A stretch of 64,000 nt of DNA from Phoronis australis (lineage: Eukaryota > Phoronida > Phoronidae): the NCBI GenBank assembly GCA_002633005.1, contig NMRA01000174.1, positions 394,030 through 458,029 of the forward strand, written 5' to 3'. The notes beneath the pieces were generated by a model. That model had not been told where the DNA came from. It worked only from the letters and a program-made list of their open reading frames with translations, and did no database searches. Positions 36,056 through 49,500 of the stretch are shown in pieces. The position numbers and the translations under genes were made by a program. How positions within the stretch are numbered: position 1 is the stretch's first letter; every line of letters begins with the position of its first letter.

Positions 36056-39000
36056 TTTTTTATTATTCTGACATTTTTATATTTTTTCTTTTATGGCTTG
36101 CTCTGTTGCCAGTTCTTGTGGAAAACAAAAATCCCGAGTGGTGTGAGGTATTTTTGTAGTTACACAAGCTGATAGGATGCTGAAAAGGAATGTCCACGGG
36201 GACTGCAGTAACGTTCTCATTGACGATGACATTTTTCCGTGAAAACAATTCTTTTCTAATGAGCTCTGTTTCTTTGTTGATGAAAACGGCTGTGCCGCCC
36301 GTAAGGGAGGAATTTTGAATAGGTGTGGGCAAAACGTGTGGGCTCGCCCTTGTTTAAATGTTTATTTATCCTGTTGAGGCAAACAATATTGAAGTCTAAA
36401 ATATTTCACAGATTGGCCATTGAGTCATGTTTCAAGAGGCTGGTTATTTGTACATGTTCAGCATGCTAGTTGCTGCAGTCTGAAGGCTTGCACTGTGGGC
36501 TGAACTTCACCTCTGTAAACTACACGTTACATTTTTTAGTTATATTTTACTGGTGCACCTGGCTAAAATATCACAGGGACACCATAACTTCACTGTTGTC
36601 GCTTATACTCATTACCAAGCATCAAAATGTTGTTGATCTAAACAAATATGTTCATATTTATATGTTCATATTTGGGTTGGTGATGTTTATGAAAATGGTC
36701 ATTTCGATTGCAATGGAACATTCGTTGTGCTCACTGTTCAGACATGTACATTAGACTGAGATCTACTTTAAACTATCATTTCAACTTGCTCAGAACAAAA
36801 GGCATAATCTAACGAATTCCTCATTGCTGAGTTCACGTAATGCACTTACAATCGTTCGTAGCATGTTTTCCATTAACCTTCACTGTAGTGCCAAAATTAG
36901 GTAAATTTTGCGTATTTGATTTTTAGCCATTTTTACTTGCTGGGGGTGGTGATTTCCAATATTTTTCATCAGTTTGCTGTCTAAGAAAATAGATGTGCTG
37001 TTTGTTTGTTTTCAAGCAACAGGCGATAGAAAAGACATACCATCACCTAGTTTACAGTGCCTGACTACGGGCGGTATGCAGCTGTATCTCATGAAGGGGC
37101 TTCATTAATTTTTGCCAATATGTTTCTGTGGAGATCAAGTCAGTCAGTGAATTTTTAGATACTTTGACTACTGTTGGTCCCCTGGTGGCAGTTTCTGTAA
37201 CTAAGATTTCTTTGGTGAAATATCACGAAATTAGGCCAAAACGTTTCCGTCGAGAAAACTTGGCACATGCTTGTTTGAGAGCGACTTCAAAATTAGTCTA
37301 AAATCCTGTTACAATATTTTATTTTCTGTTTACTATTGTACCGGAGGATGACTCATGATTAATATCAAAACCTGGTTTACATGCTGCACTCTAGGTCGTT
37401 TTTGTTTTCCACTTCTAATTTCGCCAAAAACTAAAATTATTTACATCCATGTTTTCGAATGAGTCTAACCTGTGCTGTCACACCACTTACAGTGTTGGCA
37501 TTTTAGAAACCGTTTATATGTCTAACCTGTGCCTCACCACCAACCCTTGAACAAAAGTTGACTTTCAAACAAAAATATTTCAAAACAATTTCAGCAGTAT
37601 TTTAGCAGAGTGCAAGGTCAATTGAATGGGCACTTCTTGAAATAAATAGAATATTCATAAATTATACAAAAATGTATTTTTCGTAGCAGCGTGGTTGAAA
37701 ATGCATTATAGTTGAACCTTTATTGATGACAATGTAGTCGGTTGAACGTGCCTTTCAATTCAGGAAAGTCGCCATGTTGTACAACGTGAATTGTGAGCAC
37801 TTTAACCCATAGGCGGATTTAGGGGTGGGGCAATTGAAGACTATTTTAAATACAACAAATTTGGTACGAACTGATTGCACAAAATATAAAAAGTGCAATA
37901 AGCATTACAAAAAGATGTAGGTTTCGCCCGCAAACGCTGTGGACCATAAACAAGTAGATCTCTTATTAGCAAGTTACGAGTGAAATCGTGGTGGTGCAGT
38001 GCTAAAGCACGCGCGCTCTATCCGCCGGGTCATGAGTTCGACTCTGTGATAATTGCAGTTTTTCATGTTTCACACGGTCTCCGATTCTTTTTCTTTTTCT
38101 TTGCCTTTTTTCTTGGATAAAACTTCAGGAATCAAGAAAATGCTTGATTTTTAGAGGAGAAAACAGAAAATTTTTCCTGGGCGGGGAGGGCCAACCCCCC
38201 TCCCGACCTCCCCCCATTCGGTGCTATGCGCATCTAATCGTGCTTTGCACATCTAATCGTGCTTTGCACAAATGTTTTCAGACAAAATGTTGGGCCCCTC
38301 CTTGTGATATCCTAGATCCGCCACTGTAACCACTCAATAAGTTACACATGTGTGATTAAATTCAGAATGGTAGTTAAGGATGTGTTCCAGTAAATGCTAC
38401 TGATGAAATTTTGTGAAAATAATGTTTAAGCACTTATGAACTCGTGACCTATGCCGCTGACATCGCAAGATGGCCGACCCCATCAAAATAGTGAGTCAAA
38501 TTTTTACACATAAATAGCGCTAACTTTTGAATGCACCATGCGATTTTGATAATTTTTTCATTTTTTTTTAATTTATTATTTTTTTCTTGAAACCATTTTT
38601 AATGTAATGAAGGTACAAAAACATTCGTTTAAAAAATGTAGAATACGCAACATTGAAGCATTTTTAGAGCAAAAAATAAAAAGACCATTCGAGAGATTTT
38701 TAAGTTTTGTTCAAACATACAAGATCTATCCACAAACTTATATTTCAAGTTCCACAGCCCCGCAAAGTGGCTTGTAGAAGCACTTAAGTGACATCCACTT
38801 TCAACACTACAAAAAGTGCTTCCTGACTGCAGCGAAATTGTTAGTATCAATATATTTATTTGTTAGTCTTCATGTCCCGCTTCCTAATACCATAATATGT
38901 TTCCTCTCATGGCACGCATCTACCTGTTTTACATTGGAAAATTGCTGTTTTCGGTATGCAAAAACGTGTCATTTTCTTCGTAAACCTAAGCCTATAGGTA

Positions 39001-39429
39001 AAAACTTATGCCTATAGGTAAAAAACTAAGAGGTCAATAAGTGCAAAATTGGTGAGCCACACCACGATCACATACACAAAGTTTAAGCTGAATCTGAAAG
39101 AAGACCTCTAGAGATTTTTTGATTTCTTTTAATTTTGTCGTGTAATGGCTCTTAAAACGTTGATTCAAATTTCCGTCCTTCAATCTTTGGTTACAAGTTG
39201 TGTTTGAGCGTGTCAAAATCATACTATTGTGGCTATGTTTACCAGAGGGCGTCGTCTATTCTTCAGTTGACACATGTCACATGTAACTCTAGGAGCGAGG
39301 GGTGTGCTCGCAGCATCTTATGACCTTCTGTTCCCTTGGGCCATTTCAGGACTTCTGTTTGGTGACTAGTGTGTATGTCTACCATTAGTTATTGATTATT
39401 ATACAATGAGATGTTGCTCCCACTGTGTG
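36056..39429. other. Convergent intergenic region, no gene recognised
   Basis: It lies between the 3-prime ends of the hnRNP U gene and the minus-strand lectin receptor. It holds an element of about 0.5 kb with inverted ends (37808-38330) and a short duplicated GCCTATAGGTAAAAA string near 38990-39024. The 3-prime UTR of the receptor should occupy its right part. Open frames here are short and uninformative. Confidence 0.5.
37808..38330. mobile_element. Non-autonomous DNA element with GGCGGAT-type inverted ends
   Basis: The left end reads TAGGCGGATTTAGGGGTGGG and the right end CCTAGATCCGCCACTG, so termini match as inverted copies of a GGCGGATCTAGG-like sequence common at ends of animal DNA transposons. 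Inside is a tRNA-like GGGTCATGAGTTCGACTC (about 38028-38045), perhaps a nested SINE head. No transposase frame is visible. Confidence 0.5.
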
Positions 39430-40511
39430 TTAATGCAGATCCAGGTTCTGAATTGTCTGTGAAACAGATCTGGCATTAGGATCGACATTCACGCTATCGA
39501 TATTGTATGTATTCACAGAAGGTCCTATCATTTGACCCATTACTGTCGACCTCGAAGATCGTCGATTTGTTGTCTTTGTAGTTTCATTTTCAATCCCGAC
39601 TCGACGGTCTTCCATTGCATCTTCTTTCCTCGCTACTTCGGGTTCTTTGGTCGAACAGGAAAGGTCGTTTGATGGCAAGACGTCCTTAGCTCGACTGGCG
39701 ACGGGTAAATCTGACGCGTTCATCCCTAAGTGCTGTCGTCTTCGATTTCGCACAGCCGCCGGGTGAACATCGACTACGGCATAACTCAGCTCGTCTTGCA
39801 CGATCTCAGGTCTGACTGAGTAGGGCTCGACGGCTGGGGCTGTTGATTTTTTCTCTTGTTGGTCGGGGACATCTTGTTCAGGTAGTGAGCTCATGCCCGG
39901 AGCCGTTGTCTGCTGACCATGTGTGGCGAAAACAGTTTTGGCCACGGTCTGGAAGCTCACTCTCGGTTTTGGCTTGGCCAATGAAACCGCTGCAACTGCT
40001 TCGCTCCGTTTTACTGATGTCACACCTGGTATATATCGCCTCTCTGGAAAGTCTTCGTCGTCAAGAGGTTCTTTTCCAGCCATCTTCCGCTGTAAGAAAG
40101 TCATCAGGGATCGGCGCGTTTTCCGGTCGCGAGAAGTCTTCGCGGGGGGCTTTTTCTCTTCTTCCTGTTTCTTCATTGTAATGGCTCTTCTGTAATTAGC
40201 TAAGGCTGAATACCGGGGGTCATGGGGATAAATCCCCGTTGCCATGCTCAGTCGTCCCATTATAAGGTCCATTTCATCGACTTCAAGCGCCGTCTGAACT
40301 CGAGGCGGTGCAACAGGTTTTTCTTCTGGGAAGCAACGATTTAGATTCTTCTTCAATCTTGACCAATGCATGGGGATGGTAATAATATCCAAAACGATCA
40401 TCCCTCCAAAGAACAATCCTATTACTGACAGCGTAACGATGCCTGTAATGTCTGCACCTTCTGCGTCGGCAGCCGCATGCTTAAAAGAGGTGTCGATGTT
40501 AATTTTCTCGT
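39430..40511 (-). CDS. Final exon: stalk, transmembrane helix and cytoplasmic tail
   Basis: A single 1082 bp exon with acceptor TTCTTTCAG encodes an acidic/Ala stalk, about 25 hydrophobic residues, the stop-transfer HWSRLKKNLNR, and a long basic/Ser/Pro-rich tail ending TIQNLDLH. The tail has RKTRRS, KPKPRVSF and RRSSRS basic-Ser clusters. LSYAVV (Tyr codon at 39781-39783) fits the ITIM pattern (S/I/V/L)xYxx(I/V/L); the other tail tyrosines, such as EPYSVR and NTYNID, do not. Confidence 0.88.
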
Positions 40512-43500
40512 CTGAAAGAAATTAACAAATACTGTAACATTGGCGGCGCACCATAGGGGGCTGGGGGAGGGGGCTATAGCCCCACTTTTTTCAGTGCTGC
40601 GAGGCCCTTGTGTAAAGACATGTTTTGTAAATTGTTCCATCACAGAGATTATATAACGGAAGTTACAGGGCGTTATAGCTCCCTTAACTTTGGAAACAAA
40701 TGATGGCAGCCTTTCCATGTATCCGTGGGCCCCTAATCCAACATTCAAAGACTAAGAATGATAGATGCAGTGCCAGGATCGACGATTTCCGAAAGTGCCA
40801 CCGCCAACATAAAGTAAAGCTCCCTGGGGGTCTATTTTAGAAAACAGAAAATGTCCCTTGGGAGCTCTTCCATGATCGTTTTGCTGTTTCTCACAGGAGA
40901 CAAAGGAGTGACAAAATGGAATCATTTTTCTCAAATTTGGATCGTTAAATATTTGAAGTTTCAACTCGGAGGCGTCTCCGGACCACCACTGGCGATCACA
41001 ATGAAACCTGGGAGATATTTCAAATCTATCAAAGTTAAAATCTTGGTAGAAGAAACAAATCAGTGCGATTAATGTCATAATCACTGAGATTAATTTGCTG
41101 GAGTCTCAAATGCTGCATCTATTAGTTGTAAAAACGGTGTTTTTGAATTCACAAGTTCTACCTCGTTTTCACTTAGTCAAGTGCACCATAATTACGACCA
41201 GTGAACTGGAGAACTGAAAGAATTGTCCCTCAATCTTCATCACTTGGGAAAAACATGGTGAAAGGAATGGGAAACGTGGAGGATAAAACAAAAAATCCCA
41301 GGTCACGAGTACTACTAAACAAGTCGGCCACATTCAATAAGCTACTAAGTGACTAAACCGACAATGATTCGTCTGCTATGAGAAAACCCAAAAGTGATAT
41401 GATTTTGTTTTTTCATGACAGTTATTTATCATTCATGAGAGTTTGATATTAAACAAACAAATTAAATGGCTATTTTTTCAATTGCATTATAACATAAATC
41501 GTTCTGTGCCGTTCCTCGCTCTCCCATGACGGCATTCGCAACAAGCAAGAATGTCATTCACAAACATTTTGGGCCGCAACTGAGAAATCGCAAGTGCCGT
41601 CCGCCATTTTTTTCTTCCAAAAAATAACAAATTTTTCGTTAAGTGAACGTTCAACATCTTGTATGTGTGAACTTCAAGATTTTTCTAGTGAAGTACAGAA
41701 CTAACGAACGCAGCATTCCCCTCTTGTATAGCATTTTCGAAGTCCATTGAATGAAAGAGCAGTGTAGTCAGCAACACAAGTTTCCGAAAGAGTCCAGCCC
41801 GGGGCTCTTTCGGAAATCCCCAATATCCGGTGGTAATTAACATGGCGTGGAACAAAAGCAGTGTCAGCGTTTCTGCTTCAGTGCCAACAATATCGTGCTT
41901 TAACTGAAATACAAAATGTTTTACCGGTGCAGTGTGGAACTGTTGACTCCCATTTCCCAGTTTCTGTACACCTCACCGTCCGCCAGACGTCACCGTTTGG
42001 AAAGAACCAGCCGTGGTTGCAAGTGTAGTTGACGACAGTCCCATAGACTGTAGATGTTGTGTTCAGGGTTGATTGGGTGACATTTTGTATTTTTCTGCAA
42101 TCTACGGCTGAAATATAAACAGGCAACCAATGAAGTAGATTGGCTAGGCCGTCCTTAAACATTTTGTATGCCCTCGCCATTGTAAAGGACTACTATTCTA
42201 GGTAGTCTCTTTGTTTATATCTGTGCTTCCATCCTCTACAGACATTGACGACCACCAACATAAATGCAACTTGGCGTTCGTCTGCGTCTCCCGTCTCTAT
42301 GAACTTGAGCTGAACGGAAAGGATTAACGCAGTGACTAATCTAGTGAATTTACGAATTTGAGAATATCCACTTACGAACACAATCGGGTACTCGTCTATT
42401 CCACGTGCCGTCGATTCCACACATGACTATGACGTAAGTAGAATTGTCTGGTTGGAGATGTCCTTCGTTGCAGGTGAAAGTCACCACAACGCCGTAACCG
42501 GTATCAGCGGTGTCTGAATAGCCATTTTTTGCGTACGACAAAGACTCACAGACCACAGCTAAAAGAGATAAATGTAGATCAACTTATAAGTGTACGATAA
42601 TGGTAAGTTGAATGTAAAATATTTTCCGTAACCATCATTTTTTCAAAACCGTACAAAACGGTCTGTTGAAGGTAGTGCACACTTTTAAAATTTCTTAAAA
42701 ATGATGGTGGGAATCGTCTGTAGGACGATGGAAATGAGCATTTGGAAATTACCTTTTTAACGGGAGAGGAATGAAAGATGTTGAAAAAACATTTAAAGCT
42801 TTTGAAGATGTCAATAATTTTGCGCGACATCTTACCTTATGCCTAACTGGATTACTTAATATTGTGTTAAAATGTCTGTTGTTAGATTCTCAATTGGCGC
42901 AGTTTCAAACAGTTTTATAGCCTTTTGAAACTCGGTGGTAATAATTTTAGATAAAAAGGTTACTGACAAAATATTCGGTGGCAGTTCTAAAAGTAGAAAA
43001 AGTAAAACAACCCGGTCAAATGAGTACTTATCACTTTGAAACCGTAGAGTAACTAACACATATTAATGGTTAAAGCCGGGATAAACCCGCCTTCTGTCAC
43101 AAAAAACAACTTGTGCTTGAGATCGATTACTGTTATGAAATTGGTCTCAAATAATTCTCCAATCCAATTGAAAGGACTCCAGTGCATTGCTTGAGTCGAA
43201 GCTACACAAGTTGATTTGTCACGGCGTGTCATTTTATTACCCGAACATGGTATCGAAGAACAACGACAAGTCAAATCTTTACAAGATAAAAACCATTGAT
43301 CATCTGTATAAGAAGTGGTCTAATGAGTCAAAACTTGGTTTCTTCGATAGAACGCGGATTTATTGCCACTTTAGGATAAATTGACTACTCGGTTCTAAAG
43401 CACTTACGATTACAAATTGAATACGTCAAGTTCCATTGGGCAGTTGCGTTGCAGACAATCGTTTGCAACGTGGAATTGTCTGCAAAAGCAAAACCGGGCA

Positions 43501-46500
43501 GACATTCGTAGTGAATACGCGTGCCGTAAGAAACTTCCGAACTGTCCCTGTATGCGTTCGGTACTTCTGGTGTACTAGGGCAGGTTAACGCTGAAATATG
43601 CGAAGGAATAAATGGATAATGCACAAAATAATGAACATATTACGTAATGCAAAAACGAAAAGACGTCATGGGGAAATGGATGTTTTGTTACAAAACCAGA
43701 GCAATCTTGATAAAAAGAGTCACCATAGAGTAAATTACCTGTAGAAACACAGAGAAGTGATACTTTTTTGATTTTCATAACATGAGCAAATATTGTTTTT
43801 GTTTGGCATAATAAACTCCCCGATGATAATGTACTCCAAAGCTGCTTCACTCAACAGTTTTCTTCTGTCAAAAAACTAGTAAGTTCCAGTGTAAAAAGTT
43901 GCACGCAAATGAACTCCAATTGAACGACACGCAGTAAATTCGTTTGACAAACTTCTTGTTTCGGCATCGAATGTTGTAAGCCATGAGTTACATAATAGCA
44001 GTACTGAAAGGTATTTACCTTGACAAGGTACAGGTTCGTTACTCCATTCTCCCTCTTCCAGGCAAAACATGGACATCCCAAATTCCCCATTCGGCAACAT
44101 GTAGCCGATATCACAGGAGTAAGTCACAGTCGTGTGGAACGTATTATCTGTGGTGTCTGGTGAGCCGAAGGGAATCGCTTGTACTGGCGGACATCTCTGA
44201 ACTAAAATCCCAATTGTGAAGACGTGTAACACACCAGCTTATCAGTTCATTTCGTTTTTTGGACCTCAGTTACGTAGATATATTGTTAATTTTCAATTGA
44301 ATATAAACCCTAACGGTAACCAGCAGAAATATTTTTCAAATCTGTATTAAATTTGCCAATGATGGGATTACAGGTTCAGAGGACTTGCTTTACTTACACT
44401 AATGTAAGAGGTCACTTTTTGCGTCCTTGTTTCAAGTCTTGCCGTTCAAATCATTCAATTATAATGTAATAGGCAACAGTTGGGAGACGGGAACTTCATG
44501 CAAGCATATCTATTGTCCAAAATAAAGTCCTTGACATTACTTATTTAAAGTGTAAAAGCACACTGCGTCCCCTAAACCCAGGGTGCCTGCGTGTGTTTTA
44601 TAGTGGAACATTTGCAAATAACTGGCACTAGATAGGATATTGAGCTCTGTGGGGAGTTTCTTCTGCTACATGGAAACATACTTTTACATCCCTCAACAGT
44701 TGAGTTCCACCTTTTGTCCGGCATGCACTGTACTTTAGACTCCTTTGAGCCGTCGGCGATCCTGTATCCGAATGGACACTTGAGATGAATGACAGACCCC
44801 AGCAGTGTATCTATTGAGCTGACCGTGCCGTTTAACAGGTCAATTTCTAAGCAGTGCAACACTGAAATTGAATATTTTACTTCTTTAACAATTCAAAAGT
44901 TAATTTTAGCTCACCGAGAGCGGATTACACATTGTTCTTCAAGATTAAAACTTTTAATATGTGGTTCATACCAATAAAATTTGAAAGGGAAACGTTCAAA
45001 ATCGCGTGAAAAAAATGCTTAACTAAATTTAATTTTGAGAGGACAATTGAACGTCTTACCTTTACACTGTGGCACGCTGGCGCTCCATTTACCACTGATC
45101 TTGCATGTGATGTTTTTGGAGAATGTACCATCTGGTAATTCATAACCTTCATAGCACCTGTAGGTGACTTCTGTCCCGACTTCAAATTGATGGTCGTTTT
45201 CTAATGAGGCGTAAGGAACAGTAGGAGGTTGTCCACATCTTTTTTCTGAAAGTAAGTGATTCATGATCACTGGCGCACGAACAAGCATAGTTGGTTATTT
45301 TTGTGGATTCAATAAAATAATTTCTTGCTTTGGCTCTTGAAAATTAATTGAGTGGTCTCATGCGTTTGCTAAACAGAAGTTAGTTATCTGAGCTAGTAGG
45401 TTTCCAACGTAGCGAGTTCACACCTCCGGACAGGAATAGTTGGATTGGATATTTATTTAATAAGTTTCGAACCTCTTTACTCAGACTGATCTGAGTGAAA
45501 AAATCTGAAATGACTTACTCGTGCACGTTCCCAATCCCCACGGTTTCCACTGACCGTCGTATCCACAAATTCTTGTCTTTGTTTCGTCGCCGTCCGCGAA
45601 CTCGTAGCCTCGTTGGCAGGTGTAAGACACAACAGTACCTACACTAGTGGCAGTTGAATTAATTGTGGTTTGTGGTATGATCGGCACAGCAGGGCAGAAA
45701 ATTCCTAGAAATAAGAAAATGATGTGACGGGACGTGTTGAAACAGGAAGAGGAACAGCAGCGTCAATGGTGAAGATTGTGGCATTGAAAAACTATATCTA
45801 TGATGTACATGTTCATATATCTAAAATAACTTTTCACAGAAATATGCGTCTTGGAATGGGAAGAAATTTCACATATTCACCATCCGCGCCGAGTTTGCCT
45901 GAAATATTTTATGTCATAACAAAAGGATTTCAATGGGAGTAAGTAACAAGCATTTAGTCATTGAGCATATTTTGATATAACCTATAAGTAACGCATTCAA
46001 CACAGTTTTCAATCCGATTATCAAAAGCCGCTAGAAATGTCTGTAAAAGCAAATAAAAACGCGTAGGCCTACTCAACCACCTGTTCTAAACGCCGTAACA
46101 CTATTCAAGGGTCTATTAAATGCAAGCCGTTACATGCTTGCAGCTCACTGTAATATATTACTATAATACATTATACACTGTAACACTCTTCAACAAGCCC
46201 ACAATGAGACGGCCTTTTCTTTGAGCAGCGAGAACAAGTGTGAAGTCGCGAGACCTAGGAGTTCTGGGATAGCGGTACTTTCATCTGAGGCTGCCACTTT
46301 GTAAATTCGGCGCAACATACAGATTGCCGCTAGTCTCGAAGCTGAATATAAGCCAAAATCTTGGCAACAAGAGTAAACATCGACTTGATCATGGAGCGCA
46401 CTGTAATATGCATGTAAGACTCGTTGAAGAGTGTTACGGTGTATAATTTATTGTAGTAATATATTACAATGAGCTGCAAGCTTGTAATGGCTGCATTTGA

Positions 46501-49500
46501 ATGATGTTACGGCGTTTGGAACGGGTGCAATCAACAAAGGTTGCACCATTTCAGGATAACAAGATGGTATCACAATTAGTATTATGTTTTTAATTGAAAT
46601 GCATTTGAATTTCTATTTCAACAGAAGGGGTGAAAATCACTACAGAAAATAAGCATCTGTTTACCTTGGCAGTCAGGAACCTTGAAGTTCCACCAGCCGT
46701 TGTCTTGACATGTGATGACGTACTTGTCGTATTCGTGGTCAAAGAAATAGCCCGGATGGCATCTGTACGTCAAAACACTCCCGTACGAGTTGTCATAAGA
46801 ATCCGGGTAGCCGTGAGCAATGGTGGGAACAGGAGGGCAGGTGGCGTCTGTTCGAGCACAAGATAATATCATTTCAACCCCACGAACATAACGGTCGCGC
46901 GGTTGCTTAGGCCTATTAGTGTTGTTCACAATTATCGATGTTTCTTTAAAGTTAACTTGAAAACGCATTATTTTAACCAGACACCCCTGTTCCTTACAAT
47001 TAGGCCTACATTTCTTCTTTCTAACTACATGTCACTACCGATATCAATGTAATATCTTCACAGGGCACTGTAGTGTTATTAGTAGAGTAGGGACCTTCTT
47101 ACCAAATAAACGAGTTCCGGGTGGCAGCCATATTGAATATTTGTTAGATTTTGTCATAGATACAACTCAGCATTTCACGAAAGAAAACTCTGAATTTGAT
47201 TAAAACAAAGTACCACGTACTTCCCGTTTAGTTTGCTGTGTGACATTTTTTACCGATAATCGAAATTACACCCACGTGAATTTGTAGGCCTGATATGATA
47301 TGCCGGGAGGATTTAGGTGATAAATTCCAAAACTGAACTGACGCCTTTTTATATTTTTCATAATAATTTAAATGACTGCACTCCGTCACAAACAAGGAAC
47401 GATAATTACGTTTTTTACAGACGAAAGGCTTTGCGCTGCTGCAATCGTCCATCAGCCATTGAGCTCCCTCCGACAAAGCAGCACAGTCGCCTAGTGTCTG
47501 TACAGGATTGGTCGACGAGTAGAGCCAACTTCCTGTAGAGCTGTCAAGCCAGGTCCACGTATTGGAAGATCGTTTGAGACCGATCCAAAACATGTCGGTG
47601 GGATAAGAGTTCACCCTACGGCATCGAGACAAGAACAGGCGAATGAAAATAGTTACAATCTCCTCAGCATCTAAAACCACTGTTTGGCCAGCATAAAAAT
47701 GAATACAATTGGCAACCCGCTTCTCTAAGCTCAAGACAACCACGACTTTCGAAAGGAAAATGTCCAGTAGCCCCTAAATACGGCGTTCCGATGGGAGGGG
47801 GCCGGAGGCTGTGTCCCCAAGTCCGCCTACGTTTACCAAGTTCTGCTAATCAAATACGTGCCACCATTATTTCAACGCACAGTGCTTGAGAGTATATCAG
47901 TCTTTAGCACCTAAATAGTATACTATATAGTAAGAGATTTAGGTCGCCCGTTTTTGCAGCTCCTCAGTCAAAGGTCATAAATCCGAGAGCAAAGGTCAAA
48001 GATCACATAGAATGGATGCAATCGGAAGGGACATCATCCGCCTACCGGACTGATGTGTTAATGAGGTCATACCTCGATCATGACGTAATAGGTTTAATTA
48101 GACCCGTTAGAGAGGCACCTCGATGCTTTCGTGGCACGTTTTTGCGCCCTCCTCGCAACGGATTGAGAGCCAAAAAAGAGGGATTACGCTGCTGAATAAG
48201 AACAAAAGGTACCTTGTTTTGTACGCGCCAAGTGTCGTCGTTGTATATTATTCTCATTGATCAAAAACAAATATCGCGTATATTCCGCTACAAATGATAA
48301 GGGGATAACCACCCAACTCAATAACAGATGTCGCGTAAAGTCTAACCCAGGTACCGACGGTACTAAACTAATAATATTAATAATAAGATGTGACCACCTA
48401 AAATAGAACATAAAACTGATATTGTTTAAACGTGTATTAATGACAGACTTTACGTGACATCTGTTGATTAATTGAGTGGTATCCCCTTATCATTTGTAGC
48501 GGAATATACACGACGTTTGTTTTTTGATAAATGAGAACAATATACAACGACGACACTTGGCGCTCACGAAATAAGGTACCTTTTGTTCTCATTCAGCAGT
48601 GTAATCCCTCTTTTATTTCGACTCTCAATCCGTTGCGAGGAGCCACAAAAGTCATTGACACATCCGTCCGGTAGGCGGATGATGTCCCTTCCGATTGCAT
48701 CCATCCTATGTGACCTTTGACCTTTCCTCTCGGATTTATGATCTTTGACCGAGAAGCCGCAAAAGCGGGCGTCCTAAACCTCTTACTATACTACTAACCT
48801 ACGGCGTGATGGTGCGAGAACTCAAACTTAAAGTAATAGTAAATGTCTTACGATATTGTCGTTACAAGAGAACTTTCACGAATATCGTTGAGACCCACGA
48901 GTGTAGAGTTATACGACTGGCACTCAGCTGTGGCCACGTCAAATGAAGCTGTTGAGGAAGACACGTAGTAGCAATATGGCGACATAAAGACCCAGTCAGA
49001 TGGACACGGCTCTCCTACAGGGAAAGATAGATATACCACGATTAAAACGCGAATATCAGTTCATCAAAACGGACAGGTTCATTATGTTATATCAATTGGG
49101 CTGGTTGTTGAGTTTGTTTCCAGAAGCGTCAGTTGGTGAGAGACTCTCAACCGTCTCTGCCGGGTTAGGACGCTAGTAGCAGGTAGCTTACCCAGATCTG
49201 GTAGTCATATTGAGAGAGGCGAGTCACTTAGAACAGTGCTTTGATCAAGGGCACAACTACACAACTCCTGCAGCCAAGGTTTTGCTCTGAAAGGCTAGTT
49301 TCTTGCGAGTTTGGCGAGATCACGAAGTCGTTTTTTGCGAGATATCCCCAAGCATACTTGCAAGTATCTTTAGCTGTGGAACGGTCCCTTGAACCAAAGC
49401 TACCACCCCGCGCACTGAGCTACACAGACACTGATGTGGATACGTGAATATTTCGTAGTTTATATTATTCGTGTGCAAAATTCTTATAGGCTGAAACACT

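Noticed and set aside
39843-40195. Plus-strand open frames over the receptor cytoplasmic tail
   Set aside because: They are antisense shadows of the 1082 bp last exon, which is in phase with the Sushi exons.
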